NCBI GenBank assembly: GCA_964016985.1
Contig: OZ024824.1
Location: forward strand, 123,635,577-123,699,576
From: Anodontia alba
Lineage: Eukaryota > Mollusca > Bivalvia > Lucinida > Lucinidae
Direction: 5' to 3'
DNA: 64,000 bases
In this document: in pieces, positions 56,448 to 64,000 of the stretch
How positions within the stretch are numbered: position 1 is the first letter of the stretch
Layout of the letters: every line of letters begins with the position of its first letter
Translations under genes and position numbers: made by a program
Notes under the pieces: model-generated
What the model saw: the letters and a program-made list of their open reading frames with translations, nothing else
Databases searched by the model: none
Told to the model about the DNA's origin: nothing

Positions 56448-56638
56448 GCGTATGTGGAGGTGTATTTCGAGAAAGATTTGGATGGTTCAGCCCACCTGAT
56501 CAAGATGGCAATGGTTTGTATGACCCTAATTTGGACTGTACCTGGATAATTTACTTTCCGGACAGCAATTTACTACGTTTAACTATTAGTAATATGGACA
56601 TACAACAACATGGAAACTGTAATTTAGACTATCTTCAG
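56448..56638 (+). CDS. CUB exon f: N-terminal half of CUB-E
   Basis: This exon is 191 nt: two bases plus 63 codons, phase 1 in and phase 0 out. The acceptor is catttaatttacag and the donor is cag|gtatgc. It reads V-C-G-G-V-F (first cysteine), F-S-P-P-D-Q-D-G-N-G-L-Y-D-P-N-L-D-C-T-W (loop and second cysteine), I-S-N-M-D-I-Q-Q-H-G-N and C-N-L-D-Y-L-Q (third cysteine). The S-P-P-D start is close to the S-P-N-Y-P of ordinary CUB domains, so the alignment of the unusual loop is clear here. Fragments of the same minus-strand LINE lie on both sides, at 55369 and 56819. Confidence 0.92.
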
Positions 56639-56818
56639 GTATGCATTTTGTTTATAACATATTTGACATATAAGATATAAACTTAGACCTATTAATGGAT
56701 AAATCACTTTTATTGTTTTACTTCATGGGGTTACGATATTAGCATTTGTAAATTGATTACTACTTTGTTATCTTTTTGCTACGAAAGAAACTTTAAGCTG
56801 TTACTTTCTTAAGACAAG

Positions 56819-56912
56819 CAAGCCACTATTATTGACATATTCTATTCAACGCTTTGATATTTGGATGACTTACTTACACGCGATAATGTTTATTTTGAAC
56901 AAATGGTTAGTA
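56819..56912 (-). mobile_element. Second copy of a ~94-bp LINE segment
   Basis: caagccactattattgacat to ttattttgaacaaatg matches 55369-55460 at about 88% by eye. The two copies flank CUB exon f as direct repeats. Confidence 0.8.
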
Positions 56913-57477
56913 AAATTTATCCAGAATAAATGATTGTATAAAGTACATAAGTGAACTCAGAAACTGCTACAATTAGATTCACACCAAGTTCTCAACCAAT
57001 GCGAAACATAGACAAACAAAATTAAACAGACACAAAACTATCAGATGTCAATTAGAGTTGGCAACTCTTTTCAAAAAGGTGGCAACACTTGTCCAAACTT
57101 AACTGAATATATCTTAAACGTATATACATTTAATAATAAAACTTATTCTTTTAAAACCACATATACATAAAATACATAGATATCTAAAAAGATATACTAA
57201 AGTTTATGCTAATCGAGACGGTTTTGATTGTGATACTATAAATTGTCCTTTTTTTTTTTTTTTTTTTTTTTGATCGCTAAATTCCTCATGGTGTGGTGTA
57301 TATAATCACCCAGACACATGTTAAGCGTCAGTTTAAATTGTATTAAGTGATCATGAAATCGATAACGAATCTAAAAGAGTTGTGCATAATGCATTAATTT
57401 ATGGACACATCTCAAAATATGTGACCTTTATGCTGTTCAAACAAGTAAATCAATTTAATTAAATTTCTAAATTCTGG

Positions 57478-57513
<36 letters not shown>

Positions 57514-57624
57514 ACATCATTTTGAACATGTCGGAAGACTTCAAAATGTTTCCAGGAACTTTGGCACATTAGAAAGTTTAACTGGTGTTTGAAACGGAGT
57601 TCATAAAGAATACTCATTTCACCG
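56913..57624. other. Unassigned intronic stretch
   Basis: Includes poly(T) (57249-57271), poly(A) (57480-57511) and a probable relative of the T-tailed repeat at 56960-57110. Confidence 0.3.
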
Positions 57625-58205
57625 TAGTTTCACACAATGCGGAATTCAGAGACTGATGTTACCGCCCCTGTTATGATTCACTTTCTACACACGTTGGCGC
57701 ATGCTCTGAACAAGACGACGAAGTTTATCTTGTGGAAACTATTACCACTGATTCATGGTGGCTCTATTTCATTAAATCTTTCCGCGATTTTTTCGATCTC
57801 ACACAAGCTCGTTTTGGTTCAGAGCGGGTGATAGAGCTGGCCAAGGAAGCACGTAGATGGACTCATCTTTAAGATACCGCTGCACAACTTGCGCACGGTG
57901 AAGTCTAGCGTGATCATCTATAAATATCGGACTCGTCAAAATGAGGAATAAAGTAGCCTTGGAGTAAGTGATCAAGGTATTTCATGCTCGTTAACGTTCT
58001 GTCAAGAACCTGCATCGCATGTTTGCAGTCATTTGAAAAGCACGCCCAAACAGTTACAGAACCGTGGTGTTGCTGGTATGCAGTTCCCCGAACCTGCCAC
58101 AGGCGAAGTCTGATGTCAATATGGTATGGCGTAACATCTTGCCTAGTTTTCAAAGGCATCGTTCGTGCTCGGCGGGCTAACCTAACGCTCTGCCTTGACG
58201 TACTG
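57625..58205 (-). pseudogene. Tc1-like transposase remnant
   Basis: The minus strand reads H-G-S-V-T-V-W-A-C-F-S (about 58060), T-S-M-K-Y-L-D-H-L-L, then F-I-D-D-H-A-R-L-H-R-A-Q-V-V (about 57920-57875), W-P-A-L-S-P-A-L-N-Q-N-E-L-V (about 57840-57800) and S-M-R-Q-R-V (about 57705). This is the DDE catalytic order of Tc1 transposases: the second D lies in the D-D-H-A-R-L-H block, and the third acidic position is the E in N-Q-N-E. Stops follow N-E-L-V. No terminal repeats found. Confidence 0.8.
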
Positions 58206-58249
58206 ACGTTTCTTTCTGGTCTGTCAGAACGCTAACGTTCCCTCACATT

Positions 58250-58460
58250 CATCAGGAAAGCACGCCTATATATAGTTTTGCCCCCCTTAAACCCCACTTT
58301 TTATACAGTAAAACTGGGGTTTACAGATGTATGCATTTATTTTCTTATTAGATTGTGGGTACTCGTTAGAAGCGCCTTGTCGATGTTTTGAGTAGAAATA
58401 TGAAAACTAACAGAAATTATCATTTGAAAGTTTCCAATATATTTTAATGTTTTCGTTATG
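58250..58460 (+). mobile_element. Fold-back MITE (family F), core deleted
   Basis: Forward orientation. It has both ends, but the palindrome is reduced to tgtgggtactcgttagaagc with no second arm. Confidence 0.82.
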
Positions 58461-59271
58461 ATCAGTGATCCGACATGTCTGTAGTAACCGTACCGCAACA
58501 GACTGGTTGACTCCACATTCGGTGGCAATTTACGTTCTTGCCATCCCTACAAAAAATATCCAAGATAAGAAAAAAAGATGCGTTCTGCAGCTTTAAGATA
58601 AACAGTCTGTAAATAAATATAATGCTCAACTGCAATCTTAAGATACTAGCAAACACGGTTCTTTATTTCTTTACCATAACCACGGCCGGATATACAGATG
58701 GACAGTACCGCCTCAGTTTCTCCGAGTTTGAGTTATTATAAGGATAATGATGCCCTACTTCAAAATTAAACATTAAACTTTAAATGGGAGAAAAGAAGAA
58801 TCGTACTCGTCTATTAAGAGATGGGGTGCTTAGTTTTTTTCTACGAACAAATGCACGCACAGACAGATGAGTGTAACAAAATCAATATATCTTCCAGATG
58901 GGGCAACATACTACAACCACACACACTTATGGTATTTGTTTTCTACATATCTTCAGTTTTCGTCGATATTGACCATAACGACGCAAACCGTAGAACGTTC
59001 TAGATTTTGCATTGGCGCTACCGCCAGATGTAGAACATTTCTTGATTTTGTGGTAGTTTCAGCGCGAAATGTCGAACTTTATACAATTTGTGTTGTTATT
59101 AGTTCGTAATTAGCACAGTCCATATATAGACACTGTAGACTAAGAAAATAACTGCTGAAAGCATAACATAGTGCTCATTCAAGCAGCCTAACATAGTAAT
59201 TGCAGACGCTTGGTTTTCACACTGATTTTGTTAAAACGACGTTGCAAACCAATCTAGTATTTGCAATGCAG
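58461..59271. other. Intron before CUB exon g
   Basis: Nothing recognised. Confidence 0.3.
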
Positions 59272-59440
59272 GTTTTAGAGTGCTACAACGCCATAGACGG
59301 TTGCTCTACAGTGGGAAAATTCTGTGGATCGCAACAGCCAGTCATTATAGAGAGCCGGTATGGCGGTCTCCTGAAAACCCATTTTCACACAAACGCGATG
59401 GTTAATGGGGCAGGATTTAATGTATCATACACAGCAGTAG
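59272..59440 (+). CDS. CUB exon g: C-terminal half of CUB-E (divergent)
   Basis: This exon is 169 nt, phase 0 in and phase 1 out. The acceptor is atttgcaatgcag and the donor is tag|gtaaga. It begins V-L-E-C-Y-N-A-I-D-G-C, where other copies have V-Y-D-G, so two extra cysteines flank this turn. It then reads K-F-C-G-S (fourth cysteine), a less regular central strand ending T-H-F-H-T-N, and G-A-G-F-N-V-S-Y. The S/A-D acidic position after the F strand is T-N here. Size and phases match the other C-half exons, so I keep it as an exon, but it is the weakest match of the C-halves. The last g plus at from exon h gives an Asp codon. Confidence 0.8.
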
Positions 59441-59472
59441 GTAAGAATTCAAATCGTTTCTATTCCAGATAA

Positions 59473-59690
59473 CTTGGCCGCGCCATGCGAAAACGGACAT
59501 CCGCGCAGGAAAGCAAATGCCCGGATGATACTTTATGCATGTGCAGAATGATCTGAATTTGAGCATTTTGCTCATATTCAAAAGCCTGTTTGCACCCGAT
59601 CTGGCCCATTTGCAAAATTCTGTAGAAAACCGTATCATAGCGTAGACAGATATGAGCCACAACTTGAGAAAACTCACCTGCTGACTTGTG
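59473..59690 (+). mobile_element. Family G short TIR repeat, rearranged
   Basis: gccgcgccatgcgaaaacgg start, then aaatgcccggatgatac and gtgcagaatgatctgaat. Confidence 0.6.
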
Positions 59691-59917
59691 CTGTCATCGG
59701 ATACTCAAATATAGTGCAGAAAATGTCCAGGAATAGCCACACTTACAAACATAGCCTACCCAATGCCACAAGACGGAGGGCAAAGAAACCATCGCAGACA
59801 TTTCACAAGCCATACCCAAAGGAAAAGCAAAGCACCCAGCTCTGTTGTCAACAACAAGATTATCACAGTACTAGACAGGATTAACTAAACCCAAGACGAC
59901 GAACAAGATAGATCATT

Positions 59918-59920
<3 letters not shown>

Positions 59921-59974
<54 letters not shown>

Positions 59975-60007
59975 CACCAAAATACAAAACAACATCCACA
60001 GACAAAG

Positions 60008-60048
<41 letters not shown>
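59921..60048. repeat. (CA)n microsatellite in two blocks
   Basis: Blocks 59921-59970 and 60010-60048, separated by aaaagcaccaaaatacaaaac and neighbours. Confidence 0.97.
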
Positions 60049-60052
<4 letters not shown>

Positions 60053-60401
60053 TGCAAGAAGCCACCCCCACATCCGCTGAGTCTGCTCAGAGTGTTTGCT
60101 ATTCGCATAAAAAATCGTTCTTGGCTGTCCAAAGTATGCCAAGTGAAGATTCTGATCAGACTTTGCAGATCTGCAGGTTGTCCTATAAGTTTCAAAGGAT
60201 ACAGTTGTCTCCGAACCTATTTACCTATATTTCATATGATTGCGGCCGTAAATATTTTATCGTTGTGTATTTTTTATCTGCTGATTCTTTTAGCACCGAT
60301 GAGTCCATCTTAAATAATATGAAAATAGATTATCGCTCAAGCTTCTGCTAGGAAACGCGAGCAGAGCTGCAAATTACATTACTGTTCATAAACAGAATCA
60401 G

Positions 60402-60680
60402 CATCACGAAAACATACCTATATAATGTTGACCCCCTTAAACCCCACTTTTATATAGTAAAACTGGGGTTTACAGGGGTATACATTATTTTTCTTATCTC
60501 TGCTCAAAAACATAGATTGTGGGTAATCGTTAGAACCGCCTTATCGAGGCGGTTCTAACGCGTACCCACAATCTATGTTTTGAACTGAAATTTGAAAAAA
60601 TATTAGAATTTTTATCTGAAAATTTTCATTTTTTGGTCGTAAAATTTTCAGTATATTTGAATAGGCATGTTTTCGTAATG
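60402..60680 (+). mobile_element. Fold-back MITE (family F), complete
   Basis: Forward orientation, ends CATCACG and CGTAATG. Directly abutted by the next copy with no bases between. Confidence 0.9.
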
Positions 60681-60867
60681 CATTACGAAACACACGCCTA
60701 TTCAAGTATATAGAACTGCCTCGGCGAGGCGGTTCTAACTGGTACCACAATCTATGTTTTAAGCAGAAATAAGGAAACTAATGTAGACCCCTTCAAACCC
60801 CAGTTTTACTGTATAAAAGTGGGGTTTAAGGGGAGGGGTCAAAATTATACAGCCGTGTGTCGTGTTG
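60681..60867 (-). mobile_element. Fold-back MITE (family F), internally deleted, head-to-head with the previous
   Basis: It begins cattacgaaacacacgcc at the very next base after the neighbour. One palindrome arm and the subterminal part are missing (gtatatagaactgcctcggc). Confidence 0.85.
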
Positions 60868-60929
60868 AGTCTGCTTTTTCCCATTGTTTTTATGTGTTCA
60901 AGGCTGTATACGGTCTTTTGTCTCGGATT

Positions 60930-61250
60930 TTTTTTTTTTTTTTTTTGTTTTTTTCACCTCAACATGAATGGGGAATCAAGAGGGAGGAGCCTTCTGATCT
61001 GAGATAATTTGCCTCTCTTCTCACATTTGGCTATACTAAAATAAAGAATTTATTCTGGGAGAGTTTCGTTTTCTTTACGCAAAGCGCTCTGTTAAGAGAT
61101 TCCTGTATCAGGTAAGAAAACAAGCGGAAGTGGTATGTCTTTCGAAACAGATGCAAGAACATTCATATATCAGTGGCACTATTACTTAAGAATAAGTTGC
61201 TGCAACGCAGATATTGATACACGTTGCATGCGCTAAATGTGCATATTCAA
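60930..61250. other. Unassigned intronic stretch
   Basis: Poly(T) at 60930-60947; otherwise nothing recognised. Confidence 0.3.
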
Positions 61251-61254
61251 ATCA

Positions 61255-61600
61255 CCATACGCATGAGCAAAGTATCATTCAGGCCTTTGTTCTCCATTCA
61301 TACATTTTGTCCTATCCAATAATTCTGTCAGCGGACAGTAAATACATTGATCAGGCAGACCTGGGCTGCATAATGCCCGAAGACGTGTAACTTTTGTAGA
61401 ACATTAAAAAACACACAGGAAATAGTACTAGTTTTAGAATTTATTTGGGCCAGCGCACGACAAACAACAAAAATGACATGTGCTTCCATCGAAGACTCAG
61501 ATCAGCCTGGGCATATGCCCAGTCTGGTCAGAGTGTTTGCTGTGCGCTAAATGGGACGGTAAGGACCCAAGCTTCCTTTGTACGGACAGCAAAGTCTGAC
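61255..61600. repeat. Family G repeat fragments (two)
   Basis: A reversed fragment with gcatgagcaaagtatcattc and ctgtcagcggacag (61255-61390). A second fragment with gtgcttccatcgaagactcag and cccagtctggtcagagtgtt (61475-61600). Confidence 0.6.
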
Positions 61601-62164
61601 TAATTAGGTCTTGATTAGATAAAGTTAAAAATCTGTGTGTGCAAATTTAAAAGTTAATAGGGTTGAGGAACCTTAAGTGTTGTATGACAGTCGTAAATAA
61701 TTTCCAGGTTACTGCTTAGTGTAGTATATACTTTTTTATCCTTTGGGGTCACTGAGCTCATCTAGATTTATCTAAAAATGGAATGCCGCAAACAATGCGC
61801 TGGGGATTATGAGTAGTTTAGCAAATCACATGACCGTTTATGGACCTATTCAATAAAACCGTGTTAAGTTATTTTAGTAGCACAATGCAAAACGTGCCTG
61901 GGTATAAACAGACAGAGAAGGTCGAGATCAGGCTGTGCATCCGCGCAGTGTCATCAAAACATTCACTGTCCAGTTACAATAGAATGTATGAATGAAGAAC
62001 ATAGCCCCAATGATAATTTACTCATTGCAGGATGATCTAAAGTACAGGGTTCTCCTATGATGAAGGCCGGTTTGGGATTGATTTAAAAAAAATCGCTCAA
62101 CCATATACTTTTGCACATTCCGTTACTATTCAAGAAGAGACTCCATAAATATCTGCTATTTTAA

Positions 62165-62400
62165 ATTATTTTGGTAGCGCCATGCGAAAACGTGCCCGGG
62201 CATATACGGACAGCGAAGGCCCATATCAGGTTGTGCATCCGCGCAGTCTGATCAAAACCTTCACTGTCCGCTAACAGAATCAGTGGATACAACAGAATGT
62301 ATGAACAAAGCCCCAATAATTATTTGCGCATGCGCATCATGATCTTAATATGGCCATATTGTGTATGTTTAAAGGCACTTTTTCGCTTGACGCAGCCCTT
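62165..62400 (+). mobile_element. Family G short TIR repeat, best copy
   Basis: gcgccatgcgaaaacgtgcc at the left and ttttcgcttgacgcagccc at the right form the inverted ends. Internal gcgcagtctgatcaaaacct and gcgcatgcgcatcatgatc. Confidence 0.75.
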
Positions 62401-62740
62401 TTAATGTGTCCGAGGGAATACCTCTCTTCAAAATTACCTTCATATCATAACAACAGTATTGGCAGTACCGAAGCATTGATTTGCAAAAGTAGGGAGCTTA
62501 CTTGCTTAATGACTGTGGCATTTCCAGAATATCTGCACCAATCAGGATACTTACCAGTTTGTTGACATTTGGATGTCTTACGAATCATGGCCAGAAGTTT
62601 GCGTAAAGATTTTGATTGCTTAACCACCGAAACTAACGCGATTAACAGGTGTGTTACGTGTGTTTGCGATCTTATAAACAAACGGATGAAAAAAGTTCAA
62701 AACGGCTACAAAGTAAAAATATGTATGAAGATACTAAGCA

Positions 62741-63028
62741 CATCGAGAAAACACGCCTATATAATTTCGACCTCCTCAAACCCCACTTTTATGTAGTAAA
62801 ACTGAGGTTTACAGGGGTATACATTAATTATCTTATTTTTGCTCAAAAACATAGATTGTGGATACTCATTAGAACTGCCTTGCCAAGGCGGTTCTAGCGA
62901 GTACCCACAATCTATGTTTTGAGCAAAAATATGAAAAAAATATCAGAGATTTTCATCTGAAAATTTTCAGTTTGGAGGTGAATTTAAATTTAATTTCTCT
63001 ATATTTGAATAGCCGTGATTTCGAAATG
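62741..63028 (+). mobile_element. Fold-back MITE (family F), complete
   Basis: Forward orientation; right end mutated (gccgtgatttcgaaatg). Confidence 0.88.
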
Positions 63029-63080
63029 CAATAGCAGTCACAAATTGCAGCAGAGGTGAGGACTAGTCACTGACAAAACA

Positions 63081-63361
63081 CATCACGAAAACACGCCTAT
63101 ATAATTTTGACCCCCTTAAACCCCACTTTTATATAGTAAAACTGGGGTTTACAGGGGTGTACATTATTTTTCTTATTTCTGCTCAAAAACATAGATTATG
63201 GGTACTCGTTAGAACCGCCTTGCCGAGGCGGTTCTAACGAGTACCCACAATCTATATTTTGAGCAGACATATGAAAAATATCAGAGTTTTTTTTATCTGA
63301 AAATTATCATTTTTTGGATGTGAAATTTTCTATGTATTTGAATAGGCGTGTTTTCGTAATG
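63081..63361 (+). mobile_element. Fold-back MITE (family F), well preserved
   Basis: Forward orientation, 52 bases after the previous copy in the same orientation. Palindrome at about 63175-63270. Confidence 0.92.
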
Positions 63362-63481
63362 AAACCCTACATATGAATCTACCTATGCACAAATAAAGAA
63401 CTGCAACAGTGAAAATCAGCAGCGCAAGGAAAATGCTGCTCTGAAAGGAAGTAGAAAAGAAAAGAAATTATATCACCAACT

Positions 63482-63552
63482 TGAGCAGAATATCTCTCTC
63501 TCTCCCTCTCTCTCTCTCTCCCTCTCTCTCTGTATATATATATATCTCTCTC
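63482..63552. repeat. (CT)n and (TA)n simple repeat
   Basis: ctctctctc blocks with ccc interruptions, then tatatatata, then ctctctc. Confidence 0.95.
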
Positions 63553-63646
63553 ATGAATAAATGTGCATACTCCAGATTAGAATAGTATTGATAACATAAA
63601 CATATCCCCTATAAAACATCTATTGCTTTTTTTTATTACATTTAAG

Positions 63647-63846
63647 ATTTAACACTTACATGCGGGACAATACTTTATAACATAAGCGGATTGTTGAGTT
63701 CATTTGATTCCGACGGCGACGGCGAGTATGATAACAATGTAGACTGTCGATGGACCATTGTTGCAGCCAGTGACCATGAACTATTGGTTCGGATACTACA
63801 AATTGATATAGAATATACAATCGACTGTGACTTTGATTATCTGAAG
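63647..63846 (+). CDS. CUB exon h: N-terminal half of CUB-F
   Basis: This exon is 200 nt: two bases plus 66 codons, phase 1 in and phase 0 out. The acceptor is a clear pyrimidine tract ending acatttaag. The donor aag|gttgga is weak. It reads T-C-G-T-I-L-Y (first cysteine), S-S-F-D-S-D-G-D-G-E-Y-D-N-N-V-D-C-R-W (acidic loop and second cysteine), I-L-Q-I-D-I-E-Y and C-D-F-D-Y-L-K (third cysteine). The C-half of this domain must lie beyond the window. The frame upstream of the acceptor has a stop, which fits an exon border there. Confidence 0.87.
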
Positions 63847-63924
63847 GTTGGATTGTTTAACTTTTCCTGCGCAATTTTACTTCATGCTCTTCTGCTGAAC
63901 TCTCATAACTATTAACGTCTGGTT

Positions 63925-63956
63925 TTGACACTCCCTGGACTTTTCTTTTTACCGTT
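63925..63956 (+). mobile_element. T-tailed dispersed repeat, terminal ~30 bases only
   Basis: gacactccctggacttttct then tttaccg matches the common end of the family. Confidence 0.55.
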
Positions 63957-64000
63957 TTACTGCTATTAAATCATGTATTCAAACACTGCTTTCGGTGAAT

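Larger units (their letters stand above)
15059..63846 (+). other. Locus of a tandem-CUB-domain gene (partial, open at both ends)
   Basis: Eight plus-strand exons with GT-AG borders join in one frame and encode consecutive CUB half-domains. The order is C-half, N-half, C+N, C+N, C-half, N-half, C-half, N-half. Phases agree at every junction: phase 0 inside each CUB and phase 1 between CUBs. Conserved marks are C-T/R-W, C-x-x-D-Y-L-K/Q, Y-D-G, C-G and G-F-x-A-T-Y. CUB domains are extracellular beta-sandwich modules that often bind calcium and mediate protein or carbohydrate contacts, so secretion is inferred. No start codon, signal peptide, transmembrane segment, stop codon or promoter is visible. 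The exons before CUB-A and after the N-half of CUB-F must lie outside the window or have gone unrecognised. Introns are 3 to 14 kb and consist largely of TEs. The ligand and biological role are unknown. Confidence 0.88.

Noticed and set aside
59881..60195. 104-codon minus-strand ORF with alternating Cys-Val
   Set aside because: Translation of the (CA)n microsatellite.

Overview
This is animal nuclear DNA: AT-rich, with GT-AG introns, very dense in transposable elements (TEs), and with no prokaryotic gene organisation. The mix of repeats (tandem arrays inside elements with terminal hairpins, Penelope-like, RTE-like and other LINEs, tRNA-derived SINEs, pogo/Tigger-like MITEs) looks most like a mollusc, probably a bivalve. 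That is an impression from known repeat types, not a database result.

The only host gene I can support is a large plus-strand gene encoding tandem CUB domains. Eight exons lie at 15059-15221, 26044-26237, 34150-34509, 48197-48556, 53000-53162, 56448-56638, 59272-59440 and 63647-63846. They join in one frame. A phase-0 intron always cuts inside the CUB fold, just after the third-cysteine motif (C-x-x-D-Y-L-K/Q). Phase-1 introns separate neighbouring CUB domains, except in two exons where that intron is absent. The exons cover part or all of six CUB domains (A-F below). The gene is open at both ends: no start codon, signal peptide, stop codon or promoter was found. CUB domains normally work outside the cell in protein or glycan binding, so a secreted or membrane-anchored product is inferred.

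Most of the rest is intron or flank filled with repeats. Region 1-5 kb: a pogo/Tigger-like MITE, a broken Polinton-type DNA polymerase fragment, and a 3.6-kb element holding about 20 copies of a ~165-bp unit. 5-15 kb: fold-back elements (one carrying a solo LTR), a LINE tail, a Penelope-like element with a GIY-YIG domain, and a GC-rich element with long inverted termini. 15-26 kb: tandem repeats rich in TGACCT, more MITEs and a YIDD-type reverse transcriptase fragment. 27-34 kb: an RTE-like LINE split by a 3-kb insertion that contains a 100-bp-period purine-rich minisatellite. 35-38 kb: a three-level TE nest. 39-41 kb: another LINE, itself interrupted. 43-49 kb: fold-back elements, a tandem array and a composite repeat that ends beside an exon. 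50-53 kb: a tandem array whose unit contains ATGGCCGCCAT. 55-58 kb: minus-strand LINE and Tc1-like remnants. 60-63 kb: more fold-back elements and short TIR repeats.

The most promising points are the D-x-D-x-D-G-like motif that replaces the usual early loop in four of the CUB domains, a palindromic core shared by two otherwise different MITE families, and repeats that end within tens of bases of the CUB-gene splice acceptors.
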